From NCBI RefSeq assembly GCF_007341385.1, contig NZ_VJYD01000010.1, forward strand, positions 62,001-126,000: a stretch of DNA of 64,000 nt, given 5' to 3'. Below the pieces are notes generated by a model. It had not been told where the DNA came from. It did no database searches and was given only the letters and a program-made list of their open reading frames with translations. This stretch comes from Flavobacterium daemonense. Its GTDB lineage: Bacteria > Bacteroidota > Bacteroidia > Flavobacteriales > Flavobacteriaceae. Positions 25,896-34,308 of this stretch are shown piece by piece (the first letter of the stretch is position 1; each line of letters begins with the position of its first letter). Position numbers and translations under genes: made by a program.

Positions 25896-26813
25896 TTATT
25901 GAGAATCTTTTGATGACAGGATATATTTTTGTTTTATTGCAAAAATATGATGTGAATTAAAAACTAACACTGCTAAAAAAATGATGCTGTAAGCTGTGAT
26001 CTGTAAAGTGCTGATTTGTTCGTTAAAGACAAAAGCAGCAAGCATAAAAGCAATCATCGGATTTATGTTTAAAAGCATTCCCACAGTTGACGAAGGAAGT
26101 CCTGAAAGTGCATACAAATTAAGGAAAAGCGGAATTATTGTAAACGCTATTGCGATGGTTTCGATACAGAAATAAAACTTAAATTCTGTTGGCACTGGTC
26201 CGCTGTAAGCCGGATAAAAAGGCAATAAAACCAGCGCTGCCAATGTAATATGAAACGTAAGCACAATGAATTTATCAAAACCTTTATTGATACGTTGACT
26301 CACCAAATAAGAAGCATACGTAAGTCCGATGATGATGCTGAAAAACATATCCATAATATCGGCATAAGACAATAACAGACAACCCAAAATACTCAAACCA
26401 ACGGCAAGCCATTGCGTTTTAGCCAGTTTTTCTTTCAGCAAAAAGTAAGCAAGCAGAGTCGTCAAAATTGGACAAACCAAATAAGCCAACGAAGTCGCTT
26501 TAACGCTCACATGATTCATTACATAAATAAAAGTGAACCAGTTAGCCATTAAAAAAAAGCTTCCGCCAATGTTTAGCAGAATTGCTTTTTTCTTTTCAGA
26601 AGAAGACAATGCTTTAAAAACCCCCACAGTTTCTTTGATTTTACTTCTTCTAAAAAGAAAAGCAATCAGAAGCATCAAAATACTGCAACTGAAAACTCTG
26701 AAAAATAATATATCTATTGATTGATAATCATGAATTGGCCTTAAAACCAAACTGAAAAATCCCCATACAGTGTAAGCGGTAATAGCGGCAGTATAATATT
26801 TTGTAGTTTTCAT
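25896..26813 (-). CDS. EamA/DMT family exporter
   Basis: A 305-residue membrane protein with about ten hydrophobic helices in two EamA repeats (for example YYTAAITAYTVWGFFSLVLR and TVGMLLNINPMIAFMLAAFV). It resembles RarD/RhaT-like drug/metabolite transporters, which often export amino acids or related compounds. I chose the ATG at 26811-26813, because the longer frame to 26924 would overlap the divergent MocR gene and add a non-homologous 37-residue leader. It faces the MocR-type regulator gene across a 97-bp shared promoter region, and that regulator is its likely controller (inference). Confidence 0.92.
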   Translation of the reverse strand: MKTTKYYTAAITAYTVWGFFSLVLRPIHDYQSIDILFFRVFSCSILMLLIAFLFRRSKIKETVGVFKALSSSEKKKAILLNIGGSFFLMANWFTFIYVMNHVSVKATSLAYLVCPILTTLLAYFLLKEKLAKTQWLAVGLSILGCLLLSYADIMDMFFSIIIGLTYASYLVSQRINKGFDKFIVLTFHITLAALVLLPFYPAYSGPVPTEFKFYFCIETIAIAFTIIPLFLNLYALSGLPSSTVGMLLNINPMIAFMLAAFVFNEQISTLQITAYSIIFLAVLVFNSHHIFAIKQKYILSSKDSQ

Positions 26814-26910
26814 GATTTTGGTTTCTTCTTTTAACTGAGACAAATTTCTTAAAAATAAAACAGCAATACAGATACAGTTTTTGTAAATTGCACCATAACA
26901 GTTTATTTTT

Positions 26911-28338
26911 ATGAAAAACTCCAATTACTTGTATTTACAGTTTGCAGATGTTATTGAAAAACAGATAAAATCTGGGCTTTTAAACGTTGGTGACAAATTG
27001 CCTTCGATTAGGGAAGTCTGTGCCGAAACGGGCTACAGCATGAGCACCGTGAGCAAAGCCTATTATGAAGTTGAGAGCAGATCACTTATCGAATCGCGTC
27101 CACAGTCGGGTTATTATGTGAGTAATATTTCAGCAAGAATTATAGCAGAACCTTCTGCAAGTACTCCCATTTTAAAAGTCGAAAATATTGACCGCGAAGA
27201 TTTAGTTGATTTGGTTTACGGAGACATGCGAATCAAAGATGTTACCATGCTTTCACTTGGTTTCCCGTCAAATGAGCTTCTTCCTATAGCTAAATTGAAT
27301 AAAGGAATGGTTCAAGCCATGCGACAACTGCCAAACAGCGGTACAAGTTATGAGGAAATTCAAGGAAACAGCAACTTGCGTAAAGAAATTGCACGTTGGT
27401 CGTTCACTTGGGGCGGTTCATTGACTGAAGAAGATATTATCACAACTCCGGGCTGTATTTCGGCCATTTCTGATTGTTTGCTGACTTTGACAAAACCAGG
27501 AGATACGATTATTACTGAAAGTCCGGTTTATTTCGGTATTCTGCAACTAGCCAGATCTTTAGGTTTATACGTTATGGAACTTCCAACCAATATGACAACC
27601 GGAATCGAATTAGAAGCCGTAAAAAAAACATTAAAAAACAATAAAGTAAAAGCCTGTGTTTTGATGAGCAACTTCAGCAATCCGTCTGGAAGTATGATGC
27701 CAAACGAACATAAAAAAGAAATTGTCAGATTAATGGATTTTTATAATGTGCCACTAATTGAAGATGATATTCACGGCGATTTGTACTTTGGCGCAAGCCG
27801 ACCAACAAACTGCAAAACGTATGACGAAAGCGGGATTGTACTTTGTTGTAGTTCGGTTTCTAAAAGTTTGGCACCTGGGTATCGTGTTGGATGGGTTTCG
27901 CCCGGAAAATTTAAAAAGGAAATTCTGCGCACTAAATTGTATCATACTATTTCCGCAACAACCATTACGCATGAAGTTGTTGGAGATTTTTTGAAGAATG
28001 GCCGCTATGAAAATCATCTGAGAAAAATTCGTCAGATTTTAAACCAAAACTGCAATAATTACATTAATACGGTTTTAGAATCTTTTCCGGCCGGAACAAA
28101 AGTAAGTCAGCCTCAAGGCGGTTTTTTTCTTTGGGTAGAATTGGATAAAAAAATTGATACCGCAGCTTTTTATCATTTGGCTATGAAACACAATATCAGT
28201 ATTGCGCCGGGGAGAATTTTCTCTTTTCAAGATCAGTTTTCAAATTGTATGCGTTTGAGTTTTGGCCTTCCTTGGACAAATGAATTGAGGACTGCTATTC
28301 AAACTTTGGGGAATTTACTTAAACAACATTCGCTTTAA
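26911..28338 (+). CDS. MocR-type GntR/aminotransferase transcriptional regulator
   Basis: A 475-residue fusion of a GntR winged helix (residues 1-72: DKLPSIREVCAETGYSMSTV then SKAYYEVESRSLIESRPQSG) and an aminotransferase class I fold (about 110-475). The PLP-binding Lys is Lys318 in SSVSKSLAPGYRVGW. SNPSG and IEDDIHGDLYFG are the conserved cofactor-site blocks. MocR regulators sense an amine or amino acid through PLP and switch a nearby gene. The divergent EamA transporter 97 bp away is the obvious target. The specific ligand cannot be deduced. Confidence 0.95.
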   Translation: MKNSNYLYLQFADVIEKQIKSGLLNVGDKLPSIREVCAETGYSMSTVSKAYYEVESRSLIESRPQSGYYVSNISARIIAEPSASTPILKVENIDREDLVDLVYGDMRIKDVTMLSLGFPSNELLPIAKLNKGMVQAMRQLPNSGTSYEEIQGNSNLRKEIARWSFTWGGSLTEEDIITTPGCISAISDCLLTLTKPGDTIITESPVYFGILQLARSLGLYVMELPTNMTTGIELEAVKKTLKNNKVKACVLMSNFSNPSGSMMPNEHKKEIVRLMDFYNVPLIEDDIHGDLYFGASRPTNCKTYDESGIVLCCSSVSKSLAPGYRVGWVSPGKFKKEILRTKLYHTISATTITHEVVGDFLKNGRYENHLRKIRQILNQNCNNYINTVLESFPAGTKVSQPQGGFFLWVELDKKIDTAAFYHLAMKHNISIAPGRIFSFQDQFSNCMRLSFGLPWTNELRTAIQTLGNLLKQHSL

Positions 28339-28359
28339 TTTGTTGAGCGAAATTATTTT

Positions 28360-28500
28360 TAACACATAGAAACATAGATTTTGCAACTTAAAAAAGGCGT
28401 TTCACTTATTTAAAACAAACATAGCCCTACTTATGTGTTGAGAAACTAGTTTCTCTTTTATAACCTTTAATGCATTTAAAAGCCTATGTTTCTATGTGTT
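28360..28500. repeat. ACATAGAAACATAGATTTT dyad, copy 1
   Basis: The left arm CACATAGAAACATAGATTTT and the right arm GCCTATGTTTCTATGTGTT are inverted. The centre contains AAGGCGTTTCAC and ACAAACATAGC, which recur in the copy at 32729-32829. Confidence 0.8.
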
Positions 28501-28550
28501 GAAAACTGTTTTACCAATTACACTCAAAGAATTCGCTTTAAAATAAAAAA

Positions 28551-28583
28551 CCAGACAGCGCCACTAATTAAAACGCTGCCTGG
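28551..28583 (-). terminator. terminator for the bestrophin gene
   Basis: CCAGACAGCG and CGCTGCCTGG form a stem with one mismatch or bulge. Read on the minus strand, it is followed by TTTTTTATTTT. It lies 30 bp after the stop at 28613. Confidence 0.75.
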
Positions 28584-28612
28584 AACAAATTGAGAAACCA
28601 AGTCAATTGCTT

Positions 28613-29560
28613 TTATAAAACATAATAGGCATCTTTTTCGGCCTTTTTAGGAATTTCGTCTAACTCAAATTCTTTCAGAATATCGAATTCGCTTTGATAT
28701 TCGTTCAGCATTTGCTTTATGTTTTTTTCAATTGTATTTGCAATTGCTGTAACTGGAGTATCTGTAGGTCTGTTTTCAAACGGATCCTGCAAATGAATCG
28801 CCATTCTTTCAATCAAAAAAAACGCAGCTCCAATTGCTGTAATCAGCGGAATCGCAAACCAGCTTAATACACTTGTCAATCCAAATGGCAACAACAAAAT
28901 GAACAAACACAATGTCAATCTAATGTACATGCTGTATGTTGTTGGGAAAATCGTGTTTTTAATTCTTTCACATTTACCCATTCCGTCACACAATCTTGAC
29001 AACGTATTATCGATTTCAACTTGCTGATATTTATTGAATCGTTTATCGTTTTTAGCATTTCGCAAGTCGCGTCCGTGAAGCATTAAAATCGCATTAGGGA
29101 CATTTTGGTGATTTTTGATGTATTTAATTTCTTCTTCACTCATCAATCCTTCAAGTGGTTTTACAGCATCTTTATTTCTAAGTGCCTGGCCTAAACTGTA
29201 ACACCATGCGATTTGTCTTTTTGCAAAATTTTCCTTGAATTCACTTGCTTCAACAGAGAAATCTGGATCTTTATAAAATGTCAAAACCTGACGTATCAAG
29301 GTTCTGGAATCATTTACGATGCCACCCCAGACAATACGAGCTTCCCACCATCTATCATAAGCCTGATTTGACTTAAAAGCCAGCAATAATGATATGATGG
29401 TACCAATCATTGTAGGTATCGCAATAGGAATATCTACCGGCAGATTGATAAAATAATAGTGAAAAATCTCAAATAAAATCGTGTAAGCTAATACAAGTAC
29501 AATTTCTACTTTAATTTTCCCGAGAACGTACTTCATTGGTATTCTTTTCTTTAATAACAT
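28613..29560 (-). CDS. bestrophin-family anion channel (UPF0187/YneE-like)
   Basis: A 315-residue membrane protein. KVEIVLVLAYTILFEIFHYY and IPIAIPTMIGTIISLLLAFK form the first two helices, followed by the highly conserved SNQAYDRWWEARIVWGGIVN. Two more helices are around LTLCLFILLLPFGL and ALITAIGAAFFLIER. The DPFENRPTDTPV block is the bestrophin Ca-clasp-like region. Bacterial homologues form pentameric channels. It sits downstream of the universal stress protein and two-component genes on the same strand, with a repeat dyad in the spacer. Confidence 0.92.
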   Translation of the reverse strand: MLLKKRIPMKYVLGKIKVEIVLVLAYTILFEIFHYYFINLPVDIPIAIPTMIGTIISLLLAFKSNQAYDRWWEARIVWGGIVNDSRTLIRQVLTFYKDPDFSVEASEFKENFAKRQIAWCYSLGQALRNKDAVKPLEGLMSEEEIKYIKNHQNVPNAILMLHGRDLRNAKNDKRFNKYQQVEIDNTLSRLCDGMGKCERIKNTIFPTTYSMYIRLTLCLFILLLPFGLTSVLSWFAIPLITAIGAAFFLIERMAIHLQDPFENRPTDTPVTAIANTIEKNIKQMLNEYQSEFDILKEFELDEIPKKAEKDAYYVL

Positions 29561-29591
29561 ATTTTCGGTTTTAAATTAATGTTTTCTAGTT

Positions 29592-29743
29592 ATTGGTTGT
29601 CAGTTGTTGGTTGTTGGTTGTTAGTCTTTACTATTTTTTCTGAATAACTCGATTAGATAAATGGCAGATTAGATAAAATATAATTTTGAAATTATTTATT
29701 AAGCATAATGCCTAACAACTGACAACTGACAACCATCAACTAA
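29592..29743. repeat. TTGGTTGTCAGTTGTTGGTTG dyad
   Basis: The left arm (GGTTGTCAGTTGTTGGTTGT then TGGTTGTTAG) and right arm (CTAACAACTGACAACTGACA then ACCATCAACTA) are inverted and made of TTGTCAG and TTGTTGG words. The right arm ends at the stop codon of the universal stress protein gene. Confidence 0.8.
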
Positions 29744-30466
29744 TCAAACCAACTCTTCGTACAATGAAAGAACCGGAAGTCCTAATTTTTCATTAATATT
29801 TTCTTTTTTCTTCTTTTTGAATTTGATTTTCTCGCCTTTTCGAGTTTCGACCAACAAGTCGATTTCATATTTAGAAATCGCTTCAGATAAATAAGGAGCC
29901 AGAGTTTCATAATCATCATCAATTTTAGAAGTCTGACTTACAATTTCATATGAAAAATTCTCATTCAAAAATTGCTGTACATCTTTTACATGCATATTAG
30001 CTTTTCCGTTTTCGATGTAAAGCGCTTTTGTAAAATCTTCTTTTAAATTTTCATTTCCTAAATGCAGAATCGGACATTTTTGATTTCCAGCCAATTGAAT
30101 CAAATATTGGTGAATACGCTTTGCTTCCTGCTTGTATGAATTTGTCAGAATAATTAATTTTACAGAAAAATGTTCTACAACACGTTTTAAAATTGGAGAT
30201 GAAAGTCCGTATTGATTGTGGACTTTTATTTTGCAGTTTGGAGTATGTTCAACAATATAACGGCAAGTTTCCAAAACTTCTTCCTGACTTATAGTAAGCC
30301 CCGTTTTCATTTCGCGCAGATAAAAAGACGAAGAAAACGAATCTGGAGTTTCGGCCGCCATAAACAAAATGATTTCACAGCCCGAATCTTTAGCTTGATT
30401 TACAGCAGATTTTACTGCGCAAATTGTATCGTCTTTTAAAGTAGTGGGTATAAGTATATTTTTCAT
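29744..30466 (-). CDS. universal stress protein family
   Basis: A 240-residue cytoplasmic protein. The first half follows the UspA fold (MKNILIPTTLKDDTICAVKS, then VKLIILTNSYKQEAKRIHQY and QKCPILHLG). The second half looks like a degenerate second Usp domain (EIDLLVETRKGEKIKFKKKK). The ATP-binding GxxGxnGS/T loop is not visible, so it is probably of the non-ATP-binding type. It follows the sensor kinase gene (77 bp) and is followed by the bestrophin channel gene. A stress role is inferred from the family. Confidence 0.8.
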   Translation of the reverse strand: MKNILIPTTLKDDTICAVKSAVNQAKDSGCEIILFMAAETPDSFSSSFYLREMKTGLTISQEEVLETCRYIVEHTPNCKIKVHNQYGLSSPILKRVVEHFSVKLIILTNSYKQEAKRIHQYLIQLAGNQKCPILHLGNENLKEDFTKALYIENGKANMHVKDVQQFLNENFSYEIVSQTSKIDDDYETLAPYLSEAISKYEIDLLVETRKGEKIKFKKKKKENINEKLGLPVLSLYEELV

Positions 30467-30543
30467 ATGTATAATCGTTTAGTTTATACATGCAAAATAA
30501 CTTCCTGAAAATTAGACGGTTCTTAAGTTAAGATTAGAATTTT

Positions 30544-31947
30544 CTAAGATTCAACATTAGAATTTTTAATGTCGCTTTTTTTAAGGTTTGATTTCGTGAA
30601 AATGATCGTTACAATCGTTCCTTTATTTTGCTCTGACTGCACTTGAATTTCTCCATCGTGCATACGGATGATTTTAGAAGCCAAAGGAAGCCCTAAACCA
30701 TAACCAATATATTTGGTCGCAATTTTTCCTCTAAAGAAAGGTTCATACAAATGCGGAATATCTTCTGGCGGAATTCCGATTCCGATATCATTAATGGAGA
30801 TTTTTATCGATTCTTTATTGGCCGAAAGCGACACAAAAACCTCATTATTATCAGAATATTTTACGCCGTTTGTAATGATATTGTTGATTGCCAATTCTAA
30901 AAGCGGTTTATTGCACGGAATTAAAAGCAAACTAGAATCTTTTGGTGCAACATTTAATCGGATACTCACTCGATTGTCTGGATAAATTTTATCTAGATCC
31001 GATTTTACATCCAGAAGCAACTCGTCAATTCTAGCAATATCTAAAACCTGTTTTTTTCCGTCGTAACCAGTTTGTGTCAGTTTCAGCAGGCTTTCGGTTA
31101 AATTTCCTAATCTTGACGCCTGATTGTAAATATTCTCTAAAGACTGAACATATTCTGAAACTTGACGCTCCTTTAAAAGCATAATTTCCGATTCAGCAAT
31201 AATGGTTGTAATTGGCGTTTTTAATTCGTGCGAGGCATTATTGATGAAATTAGCCTGAATTTCAAACGAAGTTTCCAATCGATCCAACATATCATTAAAT
31301 GTATGTGTAAGATCTGAAATTTCATCCGAATTTTTGACATCCGGCAAACGATTATGAAGATTTGATGCGCTGATTCGGTTTACTTCTTTAGTAATTCTCG
31401 CAACAGGATCAATAACACGTTTTGCTAAAAATCGGCCTAAAAAGAAAGCCAAAAGCACAAATCCAATGCCTCCAAAAAGCAATATTTTTACAATATAAAT
31501 ACTTGTTGTTTTTCCTCTTCGATCGCGTGCGCCAACAATAACAATATATTTTTGATTGTCCTCAGTAAAAACCTGTCCCAAATAATATTTGCTGTTGACT
31601 TCAAAATAATCTTTTCCAGTACTTAAAATATTAGAATAAAATTCATTTGGCAAATTCAGCTTTGTATTATAATCAAAACTATTGGCGCTGTTTATTTTAA
31701 GAACATATTCTTCTTCTTCAATAAGTTCTTCGAGTCCATTTTTTTTAAGATTGCTGTAGTATTTTATTTTTTCAGGATCTTTTTGAAAATGAATAGAAGC
31801 GACAATTTTAGCGCGGTCTTCAAGCCTTTTTAAGAAATGATAGCGATTGTTTTCTCGGAATAAAACAAAAACTATAATACACAACAATAGTGTACTAAAG
31901 GTAGATAAAGCTACATAAGTGAACGTAATTCTTTTTCTTATATCCAT
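30544..31947 (-). CDS. two-component sensor histidine kinase
   Basis: A 467-residue membrane kinase. The first helix is at about residues 8-30, a periplasmic sensor region runs to about 150, and the second helix is at about 152-172. Then come HAMP (173-225), HisKA with the phosphorylated His240 in NNASHELKTPI, and HATPase with NNIITNGVKYS (N box), IGIGIPPEDI and GYGLGLPLASK. I chose the ATG at 31945-31947, which is 1 bp after the stop of the response-regulator gene and gives the sensible MDIRKRITFTYVALS. The ATG at 31971 would overlap that gene by 23 bp. The two genes form an operon. The signal is unknown. Confidence 0.94.
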   Translation of the reverse strand: MDIRKRITFTYVALSTFSTLLLCIIVFVLFRENNRYHFLKRLEDRAKIVASIHFQKDPEKIKYYSNLKKNGLEELIEEEEYVLKINSANSFDYNTKLNLPNEFYSNILSTGKDYFEVNSKYYLGQVFTEDNQKYIVIVGARDRRGKTTSIYIVKILLFGGIGFVLLAFFLGRFLAKRVIDPVARITKEVNRISASNLHNRLPDVKNSDEISDLTHTFNDMLDRLETSFEIQANFINNASHELKTPITTIIAESEIMLLKERQVSEYVQSLENIYNQASRLGNLTESLLKLTQTGYDGKKQVLDIARIDELLLDVKSDLDKIYPDNRVSIRLNVAPKDSSLLLIPCNKPLLELAINNIITNGVKYSDNNEVFVSLSANKESIKISINDIGIGIPPEDIPHLYEPFFRGKIATKYIGYGLGLPLASKIIRMHDGEIQVQSEQNKGTIVTIIFTKSNLKKSDIKNSNVES

Positions 31948-31948
31948 T

Positions 31949-32623
31949 TTATAGCTGTATAACATAACCAAGACCTTTCATTGTATGAATAAGTTTGGTT
32001 TTATAAGGTTTGTCTATTTTTTTTCGCAGATAGTTGATATAAACATCTACAACATTTGTATTCATATCAAAATTAATATCCCAGACATTATCCAAAATTT
32101 GGTCGCGTGATACAATTCTGCCAGCATTTCTAGCTAAATAATACAGTAATTTAAATTCTTTTGCCGTCAAAACAATTGGTTCTCCATCACGTTTTACAGC
32201 TTTCGCCTTTCCGTCGATTTCTAAATCGCCAATTATAATCTTATCGATTTTTTCGTTGTCTTGATTCGCTCTTCTGTTTAAAGCGTTTACTCTAGCATCA
32301 AGTTCGCCAAATTTAAAAGGTTTGACCAAATAATCATCGGCACCGGCATTTAATCCGGTTACAATGTTTTCTGAAGTTCCTAAGGCTGTTAAAAGCAAAA
32401 TCGGAACGAAATTTTTGCTTGCACGAAGTCTGCGGCAAATTTCGATTCCGTTGATATCTGGAAGCATAACATCTAAAACGACAACATCAAAGTGATAATT
32501 ATGGATCATTTCGAGAGCTGTTTTGCCATCGAGAGCCACACTTACTTCGTTGTTGTTTTCGGCAAATCCTTTGCGTAAAATGGACAAAAGATTTGGTTCG
32601 TCTTCGACTATTAGTAACTTCAT
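31949..32623 (-). CDS. OmpR/PhoB-type response regulator
   Basis: A 224-residue regulator. The receiver domain (1-118) has the acidic pair VEDE, Asp51 in VVLDVMLPDING as the phosphorylation site, and Lys in YLVKPF. The C-terminal winged helix (about 130-222) has LTAKEFKLLYYLARNAGRIV, then SRDQILDNVWD, and NVVDVYINYLRKKID. It is immediately upstream of the histidine kinase gene (1-bp gap). A TATTTTTG box lies 18 nt before the ATG. Confidence 0.95.
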   Translation of the reverse strand: MKLLIVEDEPNLLSILRKGFAENNNEVSVALDGKTALEMIHNYHFDVVVLDVMLPDINGIEICRRLRASKNFVPILLLTALGTSENIVTGLNAGADDYLVKPFKFGELDARVNALNRRANQDNEKIDKIIIGDLEIDGKAKAVKRDGEPIVLTAKEFKLLYYLARNAGRIVSRDQILDNVWDINFDMNTNVVDVYINYLRKKIDKPYKTKLIHTMKGLGYVIQL

Positions 32624-32641
32624 TTAAAATTGGATATACAA

Positions 32642-32649
32642 CAAAAATA
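32642..32649 (-). promoter_or_regulatory. -7 box (TATTTTTG) before the response regulator gene
   Basis: TATTTTTG on the minus strand fits TAnnTTTG and lies 18 nt before the ATG. No TTTG is found at -33. Confidence 0.4.
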
Positions 32650-32728
32650 AGGATTGACATTAAAAATGTAAATCAGAACTATTAAAAATTATGATTTAAT
32701 TATGAACAACTCAGCAACACAATTAATA

Positions 32729-32829
32729 AAGGCGTTTCACTCACATTCACAAACATAGCGCTATGTGTGAAAATCTAGATTTTCTCCAAACTCTTTTTTT
32801 AGAATTAAAATCTATGTTTCTATGTGTTT
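32729..32829. repeat. ACATAG/TCTATGTTTC dyad, copy 2
   Basis: It contains AAGGCGTTTCAC, ACAAACATAGC, TATGTGTGA and an end arm AAAATCTATGTTTCTATGTG, all shared in order with the copy at 28360-28500, which shows common descent. It fills the spacer between the Omp85 gene and the response regulator gene. Confidence 0.8.
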
Positions 32830-32885
32830 AAAAAAATAGTAGTAAACAATAACTTTTTGCTTTAAAAAATACCAGCTTGAAATTA

Positions 32886-34157
32886 CTAGAATGTTTCGCC
32901 TGCATTCAAATAAAAGCCTTTTGAATTGTTCCCCCACGCCAAATCAGCAATAAGATTGGTTCTTGTTGCTTTGTCAATTAGAATACGGAGTCCAAAGCCA
33001 AAAGCGGGCTGAACGTATTTAAAAAGTTTTGTATCCGTATCGGGATTGCTTGTAGTGACAAAATTTGTAAAAACAGTGCCGCTAAACATTTGATTGCAAG
33101 AAAGCGGAAATCTAAATTCGGATGCTAGATAAACCAAATTTGTTCCTCTAAACAACCCTTGAGTATAACCTTCCCCACTTCGGCTTCGCTGATCCCAGCC
33201 AATGGCAGGCAAATTCAGGTAGGGCACTTTTCCTTTGGTTACAAATTGTCCGTATGTCCAAAGCGCCAAAATGTATCTTTTATCTTTTTGTGAAACCGGA
33301 ATAAAATTTCGGTATTCTGCATATAAAACATTGCTGACTTCTTGATTATCAAATAAAACCGGATTAAAACGATAATTAATATTGGCAAACCATCCGTGAG
33401 ATGCATTCACTTGATTGTCTCTTGAATCGTAAACTAAATTAAGACTCACGCCATTTAAAAAATATTCATTGTTACTAAATCCATATTTTTGGTTGTAATC
33501 ATAATGGTAGGTAAAATTTCCGTTTGCGACATCAAGTTCTTTATCAACAATGCTCGAATACCAATCGATATTTAGACCACCACCAACATAAAAATTTGGT
33601 CGAACTTGAAAAGAAACTGATTGATGGAATTTGAAATAATTATAATCCATTGGCTGAGCAAGCGAATCAATACTGAAGCCCGGCTCCTGCTCACGGCGAG
33701 GCGGAATAATATTTGTTCCTAAACCATAATTGGGCTGCGAAAATATATACAAACGATAATCACCACTTAAAAATATCTTGTTGTTTTTCAGCAGAATATT
33801 ATTTTTAACATTTACAAGCCATTGCTTTTTTGTGGTATACGTAATTCCGAGATTTGCGATTGAATATTTATCTGCTTTTTCTTTTCCTTTGAATGTATAC
33901 TGTGCGACAGCCCCATAAAAGAAACCCGTTGCAGGTTGCGACCCAATCGCCGGAATAATTAAGAAAAAGCTGTTTTTAATGGGTTTAACAACATAAATAG
34001 AATCCTTTTTTTTAAAGATTTCTATTATTGTTTTTGGAGGGCAAATTTTAGAACTGTCTATTTCTGTTTGCGCATTCAAATTAAATTGAATGAAAAAAAG
34101 AAACCCTAAGATTTTATATGTATTCTGAAAATAATTATTTTTTAAAAATTTTACCAT
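32886..34157 (-). CDS. Omp85/BamA-TamA-like outer-membrane barrel protein
   Basis: A 423-residue protein with a signal peptide (residues 1-29, ending FNLNA-Q) and no recognisable POTRA repeats. The bulk is alternating beta strands (GYTYTTKKQWLVNVK-like, SLNLVYDSRDNQVNASHGWF). The VYDSRDN...N..HGWF block, the GLFRGTNLVYLASEFRFPL block and the C-terminal aromatic residue (NAGETF) are the usual surface-antigen D15 marks. Such proteins insert in the outer membrane, and the short, POTRA-less type has no proven client. It stands alone, and a repeat lies downstream. Confidence 0.85.
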   Translation of the reverse strand: MVKFLKNNYFQNTYKILGFLFFIQFNLNAQTEIDSSKICPPKTIIEIFKKKDSIYVVKPIKNSFFLIIPAIGSQPATGFFYGAVAQYTFKGKEKADKYSIANLGITYTTKKQWLVNVKNNILLKNNKIFLSGDYRLYIFSQPNYGLGTNIIPPRREQEPGFSIDSLAQPMDYNYFKFHQSVSFQVRPNFYVGGGLNIDWYSSIVDKELDVANGNFTYHYDYNQKYGFSNNEYFLNGVSLNLVYDSRDNQVNASHGWFANINYRFNPVLFDNQEVSNVLYAEYRNFIPVSQKDKRYILALWTYGQFVTKGKVPYLNLPAIGWDQRSRSGEGYTQGLFRGTNLVYLASEFRFPLSCNQMFSGTVFTNFVTTSNPDTDTKLFKYVQPAFGFGLRILIDKATRTNLIADLAWGNNSKGFYLNAGETF

Positions 34158-34259
34158 ATGAAAGTTTTAATTTTTCGAAACAATAATCAATTCATATGTA
34201 AATATATAGTTTATTTTCAACATATTACTCTTACATCTCAATAAAAATAAAATAAAAAA

Positions 34260-34282
34260 AAGCCGTCAAACAAATGACGGCT
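34260..34282 (-). terminator. terminator for aspA
   Basis: AAGCCGTCA pairs with TGACGGCTT around AACAA. On the minus strand it is followed by TTTTTTTATTTT. Confidence 0.85.
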
Positions 34283-34308
34283 TGTGATAATATTTTTTAT
34301 TGGAACTC

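Noticed and set aside
26814..26924. Longer start for the EamA gene
   Set aside because: It would overlap the divergent MocR gene, and the extra residues do not fit the family. The ATG at 26813 gives a normal first helix.
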